A DNA stretch of 64,000 bases, taken from positions 8,718,141 to 8,782,140 of the forward strand of contig CM025850.1 of the NCBI GenBank assembly GCA_003952965.2, written 5' to 3'. The notes under the pieces were generated by a model that saw only the letters and a list, made by a program, of their open reading frames with translations, had not been told where the DNA came from and searched no databases. Positions 30,501 to 41,240 of the stretch are shown here, piece after piece. The translations under genes were made by a program, and so were the position numbers. Position 1 is the stretch's first letter. The number at the start of each line of letters is the position of its first letter. Source of the stretch: Morella rubra (lineage: Eukaryota > Streptophyta > Magnoliopsida > Fagales > Myricaceae).

Positions 30501-33500
30501 TTATCTTTTATCAGTAAGTTATACAGGCACCAGAAATGTTTTTCTCGTTTGAAAATGCACACCAGTTGGTTACAAAGCAGAACAACCTCCTCGTCATGTT
30601 CTCTGGAGTTGCAGTCACAGCTTTGTAAAGGATTGCCTACAAAGTTCCTCTACTTTTCCATTCAATTGATACTCTCATTCATCCCAAATTATTTTAGGTG
30701 ATTCTGGTGTAAATATTGTTTCCAAGAGTTATAGGTTGACCATATAATCAATAACTTGCAAATAAATAAAAAAAGACCCATCCACCTGTACCAAGACAAA
30801 AATTAGCAATATTTCCTACCTATGGTAAAAATCACAATCCCGGTCGTTGTTTGACACCGCGTGTAAAAGGTTATACGTTTGAAGCACCATTTTCCTTGGC
30901 ATCTGCTATGAAATCATTGCATTAGGAAAAAGAAAAACATCCGCATATAGTTTATTCATAACTATGGAAGCAGTGCGATTAAGACAAAGCACTCAAAAGT
31001 TCTCAATTAGAGGACAGTGAAGGAGGGAAAGAAAAGATGACGAACACAATAGAAAGTCGACTTGCCTTCTCGGAGAAAAGGTTAACACGAACAAAGGCAC
31101 AAAAGAGATCCATAAATGCATGCAGTATAAGCGCATTCTGATGAGGCTGCAAAATACTGTCCAATATTAGCAAACTACACTTGTGTTTTTTTTTCCGACA
31201 AATACCAACCTAAAAGTTTATAGCAGAGTAAAGGTTTATAATTTCAATATTCCATCATATGCAGGTCTTACCAATGGGCATTAAAATTATCTCAACATCC
31301 ATTATCATGGATGTCTTGGGTACTTGCTCTTACACCATGTAAACAATAATCCAATCCAAAAGTTTGCACTGGTTCATTTTTATGAAATCATAACACTTTC
31401 AACAGAGACAATCTGTCGCATCTAAGAATATTGTTGAAAACCTCTGGTTTGCAAAATTTTTGTGTTCTCACTGCTATGTCCTTCTGTCACCGGTAAGGTT
31501 CTGCGAACTTTCAGGCTCTTCATAGAACCCTTGAGCTCTCCAAATGTAATGATCTTGCTCTCTAGATGTTTCTCGAATCTATAAATGAGACTGCAAAAGA
31601 TGTATTTGACAAGATGGTTATATTTTGAGAGGTGAAGGTTTATTGGAAGGCTATTTTAAAAGCCTACAGATACTAGAAGAAGAGCATATGTTGGGTTGCA
31701 AAAGCTCTGTAAACCAGATGGTCAGTCATTTTTGGACTTGAAGAGGAAGCTCAATGTCTGTCTCCTACTCTTTCCAAAAGGCAAGAACAATTCATTTTTT
31801 GGTTGCCATTGCTGACAAGTGGACAACTGAAACCCTCTAGAGTGAATGCTTGCTACTTGCTAACAGCTTCTACTCATCTACACAGTAGTCACATCTCTGA
31901 TCCAGATCTTACATACTCCTTTATTTCAATATAAGTTTTTTATCCAAATATACATTCTGCACCATGAAGAAAAGAAGTTTTGAAACTCACCAACAAAGTA
32001 ATAACGGTGCTACTTAGATCCAAAATGACCCGTAGAGCTTGTTCTCGAAACGTCATCAAGTCAAGGAGCAGCTGATGCGCACACAAGAAAGCTATTAACT
32101 GACTATATTTAACAAGTGGCTGTTTCTAACACTAACTAAAAGTTAGCAATTATCATTTTATTTCTTCACGCACAGAATTTGATCAAGATTAAGAAGTGGA
32201 AGCCTGACAAACAGATGCCAACAATTGATTCTAGCATGTGCAGTCAAAGCTTTCAGTAGGACAAGGACGTTACCGCAAGAATGCAGATATACAAAAAGTT
32301 GATGTCACGGATGAAATATGTATAGAAAGGGAAATTAGATAAGCTTAAGAAGTATAAAATCAAAAAGGAAGCTGCTGCTCAGTTCGTGGTGCCAAAACAC
32401 ATTTGCTAGAGAAGTCACTTCACTCTATTAACAAATCAAATTCAAAAATAATTTACAAGTCAACATAATTGATAAAGAATATCAAGGAAAGTCATTAAAT
32501 GATGTAACACCAAAAAATGGCAAAATTGCAATTCCAATGTTCTGCTTTTTAGTTCCAGTCCTTTACTATGGTTATTATCAGTTGGACAGCCTTCTTCCAG
32601 TTTTTTGGCTTAGCCATAAATTATCCAATCTGCTAAACATATTATGCATTAAGGTAAATGACTGTTCTATCCTACAAGAAGTATGATCATTATGAGAACC
32701 ACAACTGACAGACTTCAGAAAAAAAGAAAACACAATTGACAAGCTAGATTATTGAACATTCGAAGGCACATGCTTCAAATGAATTTGACAACACTAATCC
32801 AAAACAGCTTTTGTCTGTCAAAAGGTTTACATAGTATTTTCAGAACCTTCGTTCTTCAGTACCACCAATTCTACTTCAGAAATAAGAGCACTTAATCTTC
32901 ATATTTTTTAAACCAAAACATATGACCAACAGCAGTGAGAAAAGAAATAATTTTTTTACTCCATCCCTAATATGTGCTGCAGACGCATGGAGCAAATGAA
33001 AATTTTCAGGACAGTCCCAAACCCGAAGAAACAAATATTTCAGCTTTTCATGCACTGAAAAACAAGTTTTAAGACACAGAAGCAATTTCCAGTCACATTC
33101 TCCAACTAAAAGAAACAAATAATTTGGCATCTCATGCGCCAGCTAAAAATATTATAGCACTAAGAGGGAAAGCCAAGCTGGCTAATAGTCACCCACAAGC
33201 TTAATCTTCAACACACAATGGTGAGATGAAACTTTTAGTTAGCATTTCAGAGAGATCAAGAAATGGAGAAATGGAAATGATGGGTAGATTCCAAATCTAC
33301 CACCATCCTCTTACTATTGTAATATATTTATGATTTCAGTTACACGGGACAGTTATATCCTTAGTGGCTATACTTATGATAATCATACCCTCTAACAAAA
33401 CTAAAGTACACAAAAGTAACAACTATGTACCTGAACCCATGGTTCCAAGCTCTGCAAAAGAAGTTCTGCACTATCAAGCAAAGCATCCAAAGCGACTTTA

Positions 33501-34022
33501 TCAACCTGTACCATTGTCATCCAAAGTGACACAATAACCAGGGCCATATATTTAAATGAAAAAAGACAAGATACCAATAATGCAATGGGAAAGGAAACCA
33601 ATTCTTACGCGTTCAAGTTGCAATTTACTAAAATGCTCTGGAAACTTCTTTGAAAGCAACGTGCAAATTTTTGGATGGTTGGGGAACACACCAGCTTTCC
33701 AAAATGCTTCAGTAAATACATGACCGACTGGATCTGGGTAGTCCAAGATTTGATTTAGCCTATACATTTTAGCCAAAAGACCTTCACCAACTTCTGTAAG
33801 TTGAACTACCCACTTTATATTCAAACCCTTTGGTAACGCGCCTGAACTTTGGACCTGTCCATCAGGACCGGCATTCCTAGAGCTCCTAGAAGCCATGGGA
33901 GGAGTCATTTGTGGACCCAAGTACTCACTCCATCTTGATGGGCCATCCCATTCACTCGGTCTTCCAGTAGGGGGTGACATCGAGGAATCTTGACTTGAGA
34001 AGTGTTGATGTGGTTTTGGCAT
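6540..34022 (-). CDS. NAP1: NAP1/NCKAP1-family subunit of the SCAR/WAVE complex, 23 coding exons, 1,386 residues
   Basis: NAP1 is the HEM-family scaffold that, with PIR121/SRA1, SCAR, ABIL and BRICK, activates ARP2/3 actin nucleation; Arabidopsis mutants (GNARLED) have distorted trichomes. Exons, 5' to 3': 33609-34022, 33431-33505, 31991-32071, 31066-31146, 30820-30902, 30350-30434, 28488-28613, 28223-28330, 27319-27363, 27065-27207, 21302-21434, 20772-20882, 20591-20669, 13473-13666, 12834-12979 (or its duplicate 12523-12668), 11612-11693, 11327-11437, 10585-10710, 10351-10490, 10159-10255, 7816-8807, 7379-7591, 6540-7035. Every junction agrees in phase, and the sum, 4161 nt, gives 1,386 residues plus stop, near the 1,396 I recall for Arabidopsis. 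Landmarks: [19 protein letters not shown] in exon 1, [15 protein letters not shown] in exon 6, [19 protein letters not shown] in exon 10, [16 protein letters not shown] and [13 protein letters not shown] in the 992-nt exon 21, and C-terminal [13 protein letters not shown]. Intron 4 is GC-AG. Intron 13 (20590-13667) holds a LINE. Confidence 0.97.
8808..10158. other. NAP1 intron 20
   Basis: This 1.35-kb intron separates the exon ending FVLRE from the 992-nt exon beginning YMREC. It is AT-rich. I see no repeat with clear ends and no other gene in it. Confidence 0.7.
11584..11606. repeat. (GA)n microsatellite in NAP1 intron 16
   Basis: About ten GA units lie immediately downstream (in gene sense) of the donor of the exon ending YFYHQHLTA. 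This is the third GA/CT tract of the window that sits next to a coding exon. Confidence 0.8.
12022..12200. mobile_element. foldback / MITE-like element in NAP1 intron 15
   Basis: Two arms of about 75-80 bp are imperfect inverted copies. The sequence 'agaatccaacggctcag' near 12079 faces 'ctgagccgttggattct' near 12129, and 'gcttggtgtccttc' faces 'gaaggacatcaagc'. The arms are separated by about 35 bp. No coding capacity is seen. I could not define a target-site duplication. Confidence 0.65.
12358..12668. repeat. 311-bp tandem repeat, copy a, containing NAP1 exon 15
   Basis: This unit is identical, base for base as far as I can read, to 12669-12979. On the minus strand it contains a full 146-nt exon (12523-12668) coding from [10 protein letters not shown] to NAAYNWS, with donor GTGCTC and acceptor CTTTAG. 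The repeat edge falls exactly at the exon's 5' edge. Confidence 0.95.
12669..12979. repeat. 311-bp tandem repeat, copy b, containing a second NAP1 exon 15
   Basis: This is the second identical unit; its exon copy is 12834-12979 and its acceptor reads AATCAG. The exon is 146 nt, not a multiple of three. Joining both copies would shift the frame, so at most one can be used in a full-length transcript. Confidence 0.95.
14143..14160. repeat. LINE target-site duplication, 3' side
   Basis: The 18-bp sequence ttctcttcaacctttatc directly precedes the T-run that marks the LINE's A-tail. It is repeated exactly at 19922-19939. Confidence 0.93.
14423..17815 (-). pseudogene. LINE ORF2: endonuclease, reverse transcriptase, zf-RVT, frameshifted
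   Basis: Translation from 17815 begins [15 protein letters not shown], the classic L1 endonuclease start, and continues to VCLQETK with the catalytic Glu. Later pieces give [19 protein letters not shown] and SDHFLIL (endonuclease end). At about 16500 comes KAPSPDGF, and near 15800 [11 protein letters not shown], the place of the FADD polymerase motif. Fragments at 15019-15645 and 14423-15040 give [13 protein letters not shown] and the zf-RVT part ([18 protein letters not shown]). The reading frame changes several times. The polymerase motif reads FAND, so the first catalytic Asp is lost even apart from the frameshifts. Confidence 0.9.
17882..19760 (-). pseudogene. LINE ORF1 (gag-like) remnant
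   Basis: Three minus-strand open stretches (19410-19760, 18274-19350, 17882-18280) cover this region in shifting frames. The first contains [17 protein letters not shown] and AQRCCKS, which resembles the DUF4283-type N-terminal part of plant LINE gag proteins. The second is Gly/Ser-rich with no domain I can name. I call it ORF1 from its position upstream of the endonuclease ORF. It is broken and not expected to make protein. Confidence 0.7.
19922..19939. repeat. LINE target-site duplication, 5' side
   Basis: This is an exact copy of the 18 bp at 14143-14160. The base just outside each copy differs (c at 14142, a at 19921), which fixes the duplication length at 18. Confidence 0.93.
19942..20009. 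repeat. perfect 31-bp inverted repeat with 6-nt loop
   Basis: Bases 19942-19972 are the exact reverse complement of 19979-20009, with caagag between. The left arm directly follows the LINE target-site duplication. The core tcagtggttatagtgtttt recurs at about 24231-24249. Confidence 0.95.
20900..24175. repeat. 3.3-kb direct tandem duplication, copy A
   Basis: This copy matches 24455-27775. The middle part (about 21640-23230 against 24840-26500) is nearly identical apart from a few short block gaps near 22463-22640. The high-coordinate end of this copy (about 23230-24175) lacks many blocks of 2 to about 100 bases that the other copy has. NAP1 exon 11 (21302-21434) in this copy is intact, but its versions of exons 9 and 10 are damaged. 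Confidence 0.92.
23655..23923 (-). pseudogene. damaged duplicate of NAP1 exons 9 and 10 (copy A)
   Basis: The exon 9 copy (23892-23923) is 32 nt instead of 45: a 13-base block is missing in the middle, so it goes out of frame after VVL. The exon 10 copy (23655-23795) is 141 nt instead of 143, because two bases are missing next to the acceptor. Neither can replace the intact exons in copy B. Confidence 0.9.
24455..27775. repeat. 3.3-kb direct tandem duplication, copy B
   Basis: This is the second copy. Its low-coordinate end (24455-24840) has lost many short blocks found in copy A, including much of exon 11. Its high-coordinate end is complete and carries intact NAP1 exons 9 and 10. The roughly 280 bases between the copies (24176-24454) match neither flank clearly. 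Confidence 0.92.
24657..24741 (-). pseudogene. gutted duplicate of NAP1 exon 11 (copy B)
   Basis: About 85 bases remain of the 133-nt exon that begins SEVHEQ. Blocks matching the middle of the exon are cleanly missing, while the pieces on either side match exactly. It cannot code for the segment. Confidence 0.85.
28614..30349. other. NAP1 intron 6
   Basis: This 1.7-kb AT-rich intron lies between the exon ending SPRIGE and the exon starting VLEAVGP. I see no transposon ends and no second gene. Confidence 0.7.
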
Positions 34023-35060
34023 TTAGTAATTAGAACTCCACTCACAATTTCTGCAAACCAAGTATCGCTTGGGAGTCAAATTACTATAAAGGTGCAAAAA
34101 GAAAACCTCTAGAATACTTCTCTTGTTTCAGTTTTCAAACTCCCATGCTGCACAACTTGAATAAGAAGAACACAAAATGCATCATCGTTTCCCAGGATAG
34201 AGTTAAGAACAGAAGAGTGGTAAAGCATAGAGATGAACAAGAATCCAAGCTCCAACTTATTCCTTCTCTCAGCCTTTCTCGTTAACCAAAAAGGGTATAA
34301 TTCTGCAACAATCCAGCTCTTTCGGATTTCATCTTTTAAAAGACTGAACTATCCAGCATTTTATCAAAGAAGTTTCACAATATGGCACAAGGCTTTCATG
34401 GCTGGTTAGGAGCTAAGAAAATTAAGGGAAAGACAGTTTCAAATTTGAGTGTCGAAAACTGTTACGTAACTCCATTCGTAGTAGAACGAAATCTCCAGTG
34501 GATAAGCTGAGCACAACAGTTTTGACGCAGTTGAGTTAAGCATGGAAGTCAAAAACATTGAAGCACAATGCCACTCACAAGTTTTCACTCTTCCAATTCC
34601 GCATCAAAAAGAACGAAGGATACCTAAATGCAAGCTACGAACCCATCGAAAGTATATAGTCTACATAAAATTGCCAGCACAAGCACCAAACATGAGCGAT
34701 TATAACGAATGTGACTTCCGGGAAAATGTGAAAGGTGAAGAAGACGAAGGTTTCTAAGAATGACAAACTCAAACTTAGCTCAGCTAAAGGAGACGGTTAA
34801 CATAGCAAAAGCATTTTGGTTTCTTGCATACCAATCAAAGAAAAACCTGACAGTCAAACAAGTTAAGATTCTCTTTTCTACCATTGAATATATTTTTTTC
34901 TCAGCAACCAAACAAAGCGCAAACAGTTGTGGAAAGAGAGAGACAGTAGCGTACATATTGGAGGTTGAATTTGGAAAGCGTACCAGTTCGAGATTGATTT
35001 GATTGAGGCCATGAAGCTCAGATCTGTGTGGTAGCTCTCTCTCTCTCTGGCTCTGTAATG
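34023..35060 (-). promoter_or_regulatory. NAP1 5'UTR with a 933-bp leader intron
   Basis: Upstream of the NAP1 ATG a good acceptor (TTTGCAG) ends at 34051 and a donor (CTG|GTACGC) sits at 34983. This suggests a first non-coding exon from 34984 to about 35055, and a leader intron at 34051-34983. The presumed first exon carries a CT-rich tract at about 35034-35050, as plant 5'UTRs often do. Two small plus-strand ORFs in the intron have no family likeness, and I treat them as chance. Confidence 0.55.
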
Positions 35061-36740
35061 CACGGAGGATTTAACACTCTAAAGGAGGAGTCGTTATTAG
35101 AGTGGTAGTTGTTGGTTTAAGAGTAAGAAAGAGCTGGCCCGGAAACGTATGCCTAAGAAAATTTTTCAACTTTTAAAGTCTAAAATTTTTCATTCAACCA
35201 TCACAAATTTAAAAGTATTTTCAAACTTTCTGCACTAATTTTAATGTTTTTTTTTAATAAAAAAATTACATCAAATTTTTTTTCTTTTTATTTTTTAAAT
35301 AAATTTTATTATTTTTTCATTAAAATTTTAAATTAAATCTTGTCTCTTCTTATTTTTTTAATTAAATTATTTTACAAACCATCATTAAAAAAAAAATAAG
35401 TCACAAAATTTTCTCTTACTGATTCAAAATTCTAAAAAAAATTGCTTCCCAAATATAGAATAAGATAATTTTATTGAAATTTGTTAAAAAATAGAAGATA
35501 TTTATTTTAATAAAAAAATAATTATTTTTATTAGTGTGTTAAAATTTTAGTGAAAATTTTAAGATTTTGATTTTTTTAAAATAATTAAACCAAATATCAC
35601 CAATGACAATTTGCTATTGCACACGTGTCGTTTATCCAAACTATAATGGGAGAAAACGAGAGTAGAAGGAATGCATTGCAATGCTTTAGGTTAGTTTATT
35701 AATTGAAAAAAAAAATCGAAAAAAAAGAGAGATATTTATAGAACGAATCGTTTTTAGAAACAAAAAAATGCTAAGCAACTCCAACTAAAATTTTCGTTTA
35801 TTCTCAAAATTAATTGTAATTTTATAAATTATTTTTATTAAGGGATGTCATTATATGAGGCGAACAGCTTGGCACGATGCATAAAAAAGGTCATCCCATG
35901 TCCTTTGGGTAACAAGCCATGATCCAATTTAAATATTTATCACATATATTATCTTACTATTTTTCATATGTAACATATTTTGAAATTAATAAATATTGCT
36001 ATATATGGCAATGACTACATTATTAAATATACCAATTATCAATTGAGATTCAAATAAATCTACTTGGTGGATTATCTTAAAGACTCGAGAAGACCCCAAA
36101 AAGGAGGAAGTGTCCCACCAAACCTCGTAGGTTTTAGGAGTTGTTGAGACATTTTGTCTTTCTCCTGGCTGTCAATTTGGAGCTAAACTTCTTAGAACTC
36201 AATATGCTTTAGGAATGTGAAAGTGACCTTTGAACTGCGAAGAAAAGACGCTTTGTCAATATTATATATATATAGATATATATAATATGACACCTCTTCT
36301 GTACGCGATTGAACCAAAGGAGTGTATTAGTGGACTGCATGATACCGTAGGGCCTTTTAAGCGGGCTGTATGTTACTGGGGAGTCTCAACCCTCAAGCCA
36401 TGCGTATATCACAAGGTTTCCATTCACTCTAGAATTCAGATCATGAGGTTGAAGACATACTTGGCTTGGACACAAAGCCAGCATGATTACATTTTGTTTA
36501 CTGTACAGAGTCTTTGAAGTGCGCTGATGTGCAAAACATGGAACAAAATCAGCACTGAAGGGGATGGTGCTGCTGATGATGGTGGTGCACCCACCTCAAA
36601 TCTACTTCGACTGGTGGGGCTCCAGCCAAAATGTCTTTTTCATTCCTTTGAAGAATGAAGATAGCATCATTTTGAAGGGCCTTGGAAGGCTTGTTTTGTA
36701 GTTCAGGAATCTTTTATGAAGAAAATGTGTTATAGTCCAA
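35061..36740. other. intergenic, AT-rich
   Basis: The NAP1 promoter is expected in the first few hundred bases. From 35150 to 35860 the sequence is very AT-rich, with homopolymer runs and phrases such as aaaattttaa that recur in other intergenic parts of the window. An (AT)-rich tract lies at 36258-36288. A 95-codon plus-strand ORF at 36230-36517 has no family likeness that I recognise. Confidence 0.5.
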
Positions 36741-36749
36741 TTGAGTAAA

Positions 36750-37331
36750 TTTAAGGCTTAATTATACAAACAATCTTTGTAGTATAACGTTTTGACAAAA
36801 TGTCCCATGATAAGCCTTTTGACAAATTCATGCCATTGTAGCCTCCTTGAACTCGGACTCGGACTATCTCTCCTCCGCTGCTTTTCATGCCCATTAGAAA
36901 TAATGGGCTTTGCATAGCCTTCCCTTTGGTTTAAAATTTGTTTTATTAGGTGTTTTTGTGTTTGAACTGGATGGCCAGGGTTTTCAGTAGTCACGAATTG
37001 GGGATTCTTTTGAGTTTGCTCGGGAGGGGGTGGGGTTAAAGCGTTGGACGTGGAAGATGCAGACTTACGGTGGGCTCTGAGGTGGAAATGAAGGTTGAGT
37101 GGACTTCCAGTGTGGCGTCGAGCTGGCCGAGGAGGACAGGTGTCTATCGTTGGTTGGTGCACATGTGATCATTTTTTTTTTCAGCTCAGCAATAGACATC
37201 AATGGCTTGACTGCTATGAGACGGAAGGACCACTTTTTTTACTAAACACCGTGACTGCAGGGATGAATTTGTCGAAACGTTTACCACCAGAAATTTTTTT
37301 TGTCAAAGCATTATTTGCACTCAGTATTTAA
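36750..37331. mobile_element. possible MITE-like element with degenerate terminal inverted repeats
   Basis: The left end (cgttttgacaaaatgtcc ... ttttgacaaattcatgcc) resembles, in inverted orientation, the right end (cgacaaattcatccc read on the minus strand, then tttgacaaaaaaa). The arms are about 60-90 bp and imperfect. A 134-codon Pro/Arg-rich minus-strand ORF inside has no recognisable domain. Confidence 0.4.
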
Positions 37332-37549
37332 CATATATACAAATAGATTCCACACCCCCCAAGTCATATTTTGGTAGGCCATGTAGTTATTTGCATGTGG
37401 AAAATAGCATCTATTATCAGGCCAAGTCAACTTGTGTAACTACTGCAAGAGGAATTATGAAGTTCTCTGCATTCTATATGACTCCGAAAAGTGGAGCAGG
37501 TACAGCAGCTTCTGAGACTAAATCAGAATCAATCCAATCCTAAATGATA

Positions 37550-40500
37550 AGTAGAGATGATCACTAGTTATTGGTCATGTTTATATTTTAGGAAGGTTGT
37601 AAGAGTCAGAATGCCATTGCGGGTGCACCAAGTTTCTTGAGCTCGACTGTTAGTAACGTCTGCAGACTCGTTACAATATTGTAGATCCAAGTCCCCATAC
37701 AAAATGATATGAAAGATTACAGGTCTCTAAGACAAAACTTCTGGAGTTATACATATTATTTCCCACGGGAGCACATTGGTAACAAGATTGTCCAACCTAT
37801 AAAATTTGATTGCAGGCGACAAAGCACCACTCTTGCCTAAAAGCATAAACAACAGTGTTCAACACACAAAAATTCCATTATTTTTGGATCTCATCAAAGC
37901 AGCCCCGAAAGAATTGGCAGCTCAGAAATGATCCATGATCCAAAAGTCACCATCAAAATAGGCGCAAGTCGTATAGTAGAACCATGAGAAAAAATGGACA
38001 AAACTTCACTCAGTGAGCAGCAGCGGTGGCATCATCTAGAGCAAGAACTCCAGGAAGAGTCTTGCCTTCGAGCAGCTCTAAGCTAGCACCACCACCGGTC
38101 GAGATATGGCTCATCTTGTCTGCAAGCCCTGCTTTCTCCACAGCTGCAACAGAATCACCACCACCTATGATAGTTGTCACACCCTTTCCACTGAGGTCCG
38201 CCAACTTCTTTGCTATTGCCTGCAATGAGAAAAAATGGTAGCATCAATTTCCTATAAACAGTACAAAACAACTCACTTCGTGAATGTCAAGTTGTTGAAA
38301 TCAAAAGCCAAAAAGCATTGGGAACATCTTTCTGTCCCATAAACTGAATATGGCTTTAATGAACTAGTGGTGTTTCTCTCCTGAGAGATAATTGACACCA
38401 GATATTTTTTGTGGGAAGATGAGGTTTACTAATCGAGCAGAGGTAATTGGGATATTGCAGTACAGAATGATAAATAAATATATCTCCCAAGCTATCCAAC
38501 TATCCTCTGCTGACTCCTAAGCTGTTACAATATGCACTAGATAAATATGTCTCCACATGATATTCAAGACAAGACCTTCCTAATCCAAGTAGCCAGTAAC
38601 TTATTTAAGTTCAACCAAAGACAAGCCAATTTTCTACTGAAGTTCTTTAAAAAGAAATGATGAGTAATGACCAATTGAGATATATCATATAAGTGAATCT
38701 CATGGGCTAGTCGCCATAGCATACCTCTGTTCCCAGAGCAAACTTCTGAAATTCAAATACACCCATTGGTCCATTCCAAATGACAGTTTTAGTTGTATCC
38801 AATGACTCATTAAATGTCGCAATGGAATCAGGTCCGATATCCAAGCCCATCCAGCCATCTGGGATACCTGATGCTGGAACAATCTGCAACAAGGTATATT
38901 TTAACCAGCTATCACAAAAGTCATACAAATATCAATTAGTAAACTCAGAATATCTGTTTCACCCTACTGAACTCTCCCAGTTCACAGTCAATGACTCCAT
39001 AGCCACATGAAGCATTTTATTTGTGTTTAGATATACAAAATAGTTGGAGAAACTTGAATACAGTTGCATATACAGTCTTATGTATATAATCTTTCCCAAT
39101 TTGCTGCATCTATGGGGAAAAATAGGTTCCTTCCTCAAACTCGAATAACCATAATGATGCTGTTAACAAAAGTGAAATCAAAGCATTCTGAAAGTAATTG
39201 ACACCAGAAAGAGACAGACTTAAGATCAGAAGAAACATGTACCAGGAAGCAAGGTTTGTGCCTGCCACATGTGATTCATCAATCATATTGTTAACCCCCT
39301 TTAAGCAAGACAAACTAAGTGGAATGCATTTTTTTGAATCCCATTGGATTATAAGGAAGATTTCGATGTCACAACCCAATAAATGACGATTAGGAAGCAC
39401 AAACCTTGCTATTTGCATCTGCTGCAAACTTGTCAGCAATTACCACATCTGTAGGTAGCAACAGAGAAACCCCTTTGGACTTAGCCTTTTCAAGAAGTGA
39501 TGTTGCAAGATCGAGTTTGTCTTCCTCAACAAGGGACGATCCAACGCAGAGCCCTTGGGCCTTGTAGAATGTGAAGATCATTCCACCACCAAGAAATAGA
39601 ATATCAACCTTTTCCAACAGCGACTCGATCACCCAATTTTAGATGACACTTTCGACCCACCTACAATGGCAGCAAATGGCCTCTTGGGATTTGCGACAGC
39701 TCCCCCAAATAGTCAAGTTCCTACAGTAAGAACACAGGTAAAGATAAGATTTTAAATATTACATGTGGTATGAAGCGCAGAAGGCCATGACACATGGCTG
39801 GCTAATTTGCAACTAAATGCATTTAAATCTCTGCTCACTGTATCGCATTCACAAAGTTTATGTAGTTCTATTGTTGAAGACTTCATATTTAAGAAAATTG
39901 CCCCATATAAATATGCTTATCATTGATAATTTAACAGAAGAATATGGGATGGGACAAAACCTATTACAATCTCTAAAGATCACAATGTGAAGCTTGGATA
40001 AGGTGGATAAACAAATTTGGAGCCCATGCATGAGGGGGATCTTGAGAATTGAAAATATGTGTTCTTCTATGGACCCTGCTAGACAAACTCTACCAGGAAA
40101 GAATCTCAATCAAAGGCTTATAAGTTGCAGAGAACCGCACCTTCTGCATGAGGAAACCAGCAACAGAAGGCTTCAGATACTTGGCAACACCCTCTGTAGA
40201 AGCATGGGCTCTGTGAGCTGTGCCAAACGCATCGTTGACATAGAGGTCTGCAAGAGAAGCAAGCTTCTTTGCAAACTCAGGGTCATTCTTCTCTTCCTCC
40301 TTGTAGAACCTCACATTTTCAAGGAGCAAAACACCACCTTCTGGGATTGCAGCCACGTGTTTCTCAACTTCATCACCAATGCAATCATTAGCCATCTCAA
40401 CCTAATACAAGTAGATATAATCCTTTAATACGGAATGTCCCTTCATCTAAGGGATACTAATTTAAAGCAAAACCATAAGTCAGGTTTCTTTAATTTACAA

Positions 40501-41240
40501 ATGAAAGCGCACCTTGACTTCAAGGAGCTCAGTTAGCCTAGGAACAAGAGGCTTCAAACTGTACTTAGGCGTTACACCCTTTGGACGTCCCTGGAAATAA
40601 TCAGAAGAATCATAAAGCAATCACCATGAAAAACATATACTCCATAAGCCATATAAAGCAATGAGCCACGAAGAAGAAGCATTAAATCAATTTAATGGAT
40701 ATGGGATTATTTGAAGCAATTGAGTCGCAAAATCCAGATAGACATAAAAAAGTGTCAGGTTGTCACCACCTCATTATATACTTTAGAGCATTGTAAATAT
40801 CTAAGCCGATGCAATTACGAGAATCCGATGATACTGTAGTTCATTGAAATCACATAAACTTGAGATTTGGGGATTATAGTGTTCATGTCCTTTTATACCT
40901 AGCTAAGCCCATCAGATTTAAAAATAAAATATTCAGACTACTCTTAGATCACTTGTGGGGTATACCCGTATCGTTCTAGCTTATAGCGCCATATTATATA
41001 TCCAGTGACATCTATAACAGAAACTCAAAAAAGCTTCTGGTTTTCAGTCTTTCACGAACTATCTCCAGAGTTCATATTTCACCATGACCGCAATTCGTAA
41101 TTACATACAAGGCGGATCCAGACTGACAACATTGTATGGGTCAGTGGCAACAGAAAACCAACAAGGAATTCTCCAAATCTAAGCAGCAATGGTTGGCTAA
41201 TTCGTATATCTTGTACTTCATAGTGGACCAAAATGTTTCT
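37550..41240. repeat. left arm of a large imperfect palindrome (PGK locus)
   Basis: This arm carries the readable PGK gene on the minus strand. From about 39180 to 41240 it matches the right arm (43380-45436) almost base for base in inverse orientation. From 37550 to 39180 the match to 45436-47650 is recognisable but noisy. Confidence 0.92.
38010..40590 (-). CDS. PGK: phosphoglycerate kinase, cytosolic type, first exon missing, two single-base gaps
   Basis: PGK transfers phosphate from 1,3-bisphosphoglycerate to ADP in glycolysis. Exons: 40513-40590 ([17 protein letters not shown]), 40141-40401 ([13 protein letters not shown] ... LMQK), 39405-39720 (ELDYL ... ADANSK), 38725-38883 ([15 protein letters not shown] ... 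GTE) and 38010-38219 ([13 protein letters not shown] ... stop). The nucleotide-binding parts LFLGGGMIF and [14 protein letters not shown] are present. About 65 N-terminal residues, including the region before SHLGRPKG, are absent from the window. Exon 39405-39720 is 316 nt where 318 are needed: one base is missing in TATTTGG(T)GGG and one in ATTGGG(G)TG. The mirror copy has both bases. The call is certain; intactness is not. Confidence 0.94.

Noticed and set aside
36230..36517. 95-codon plus-strand ORF
   Set aside because: It starts beside an AT microsatellite, has no domain and has no splice partners; probably chance.
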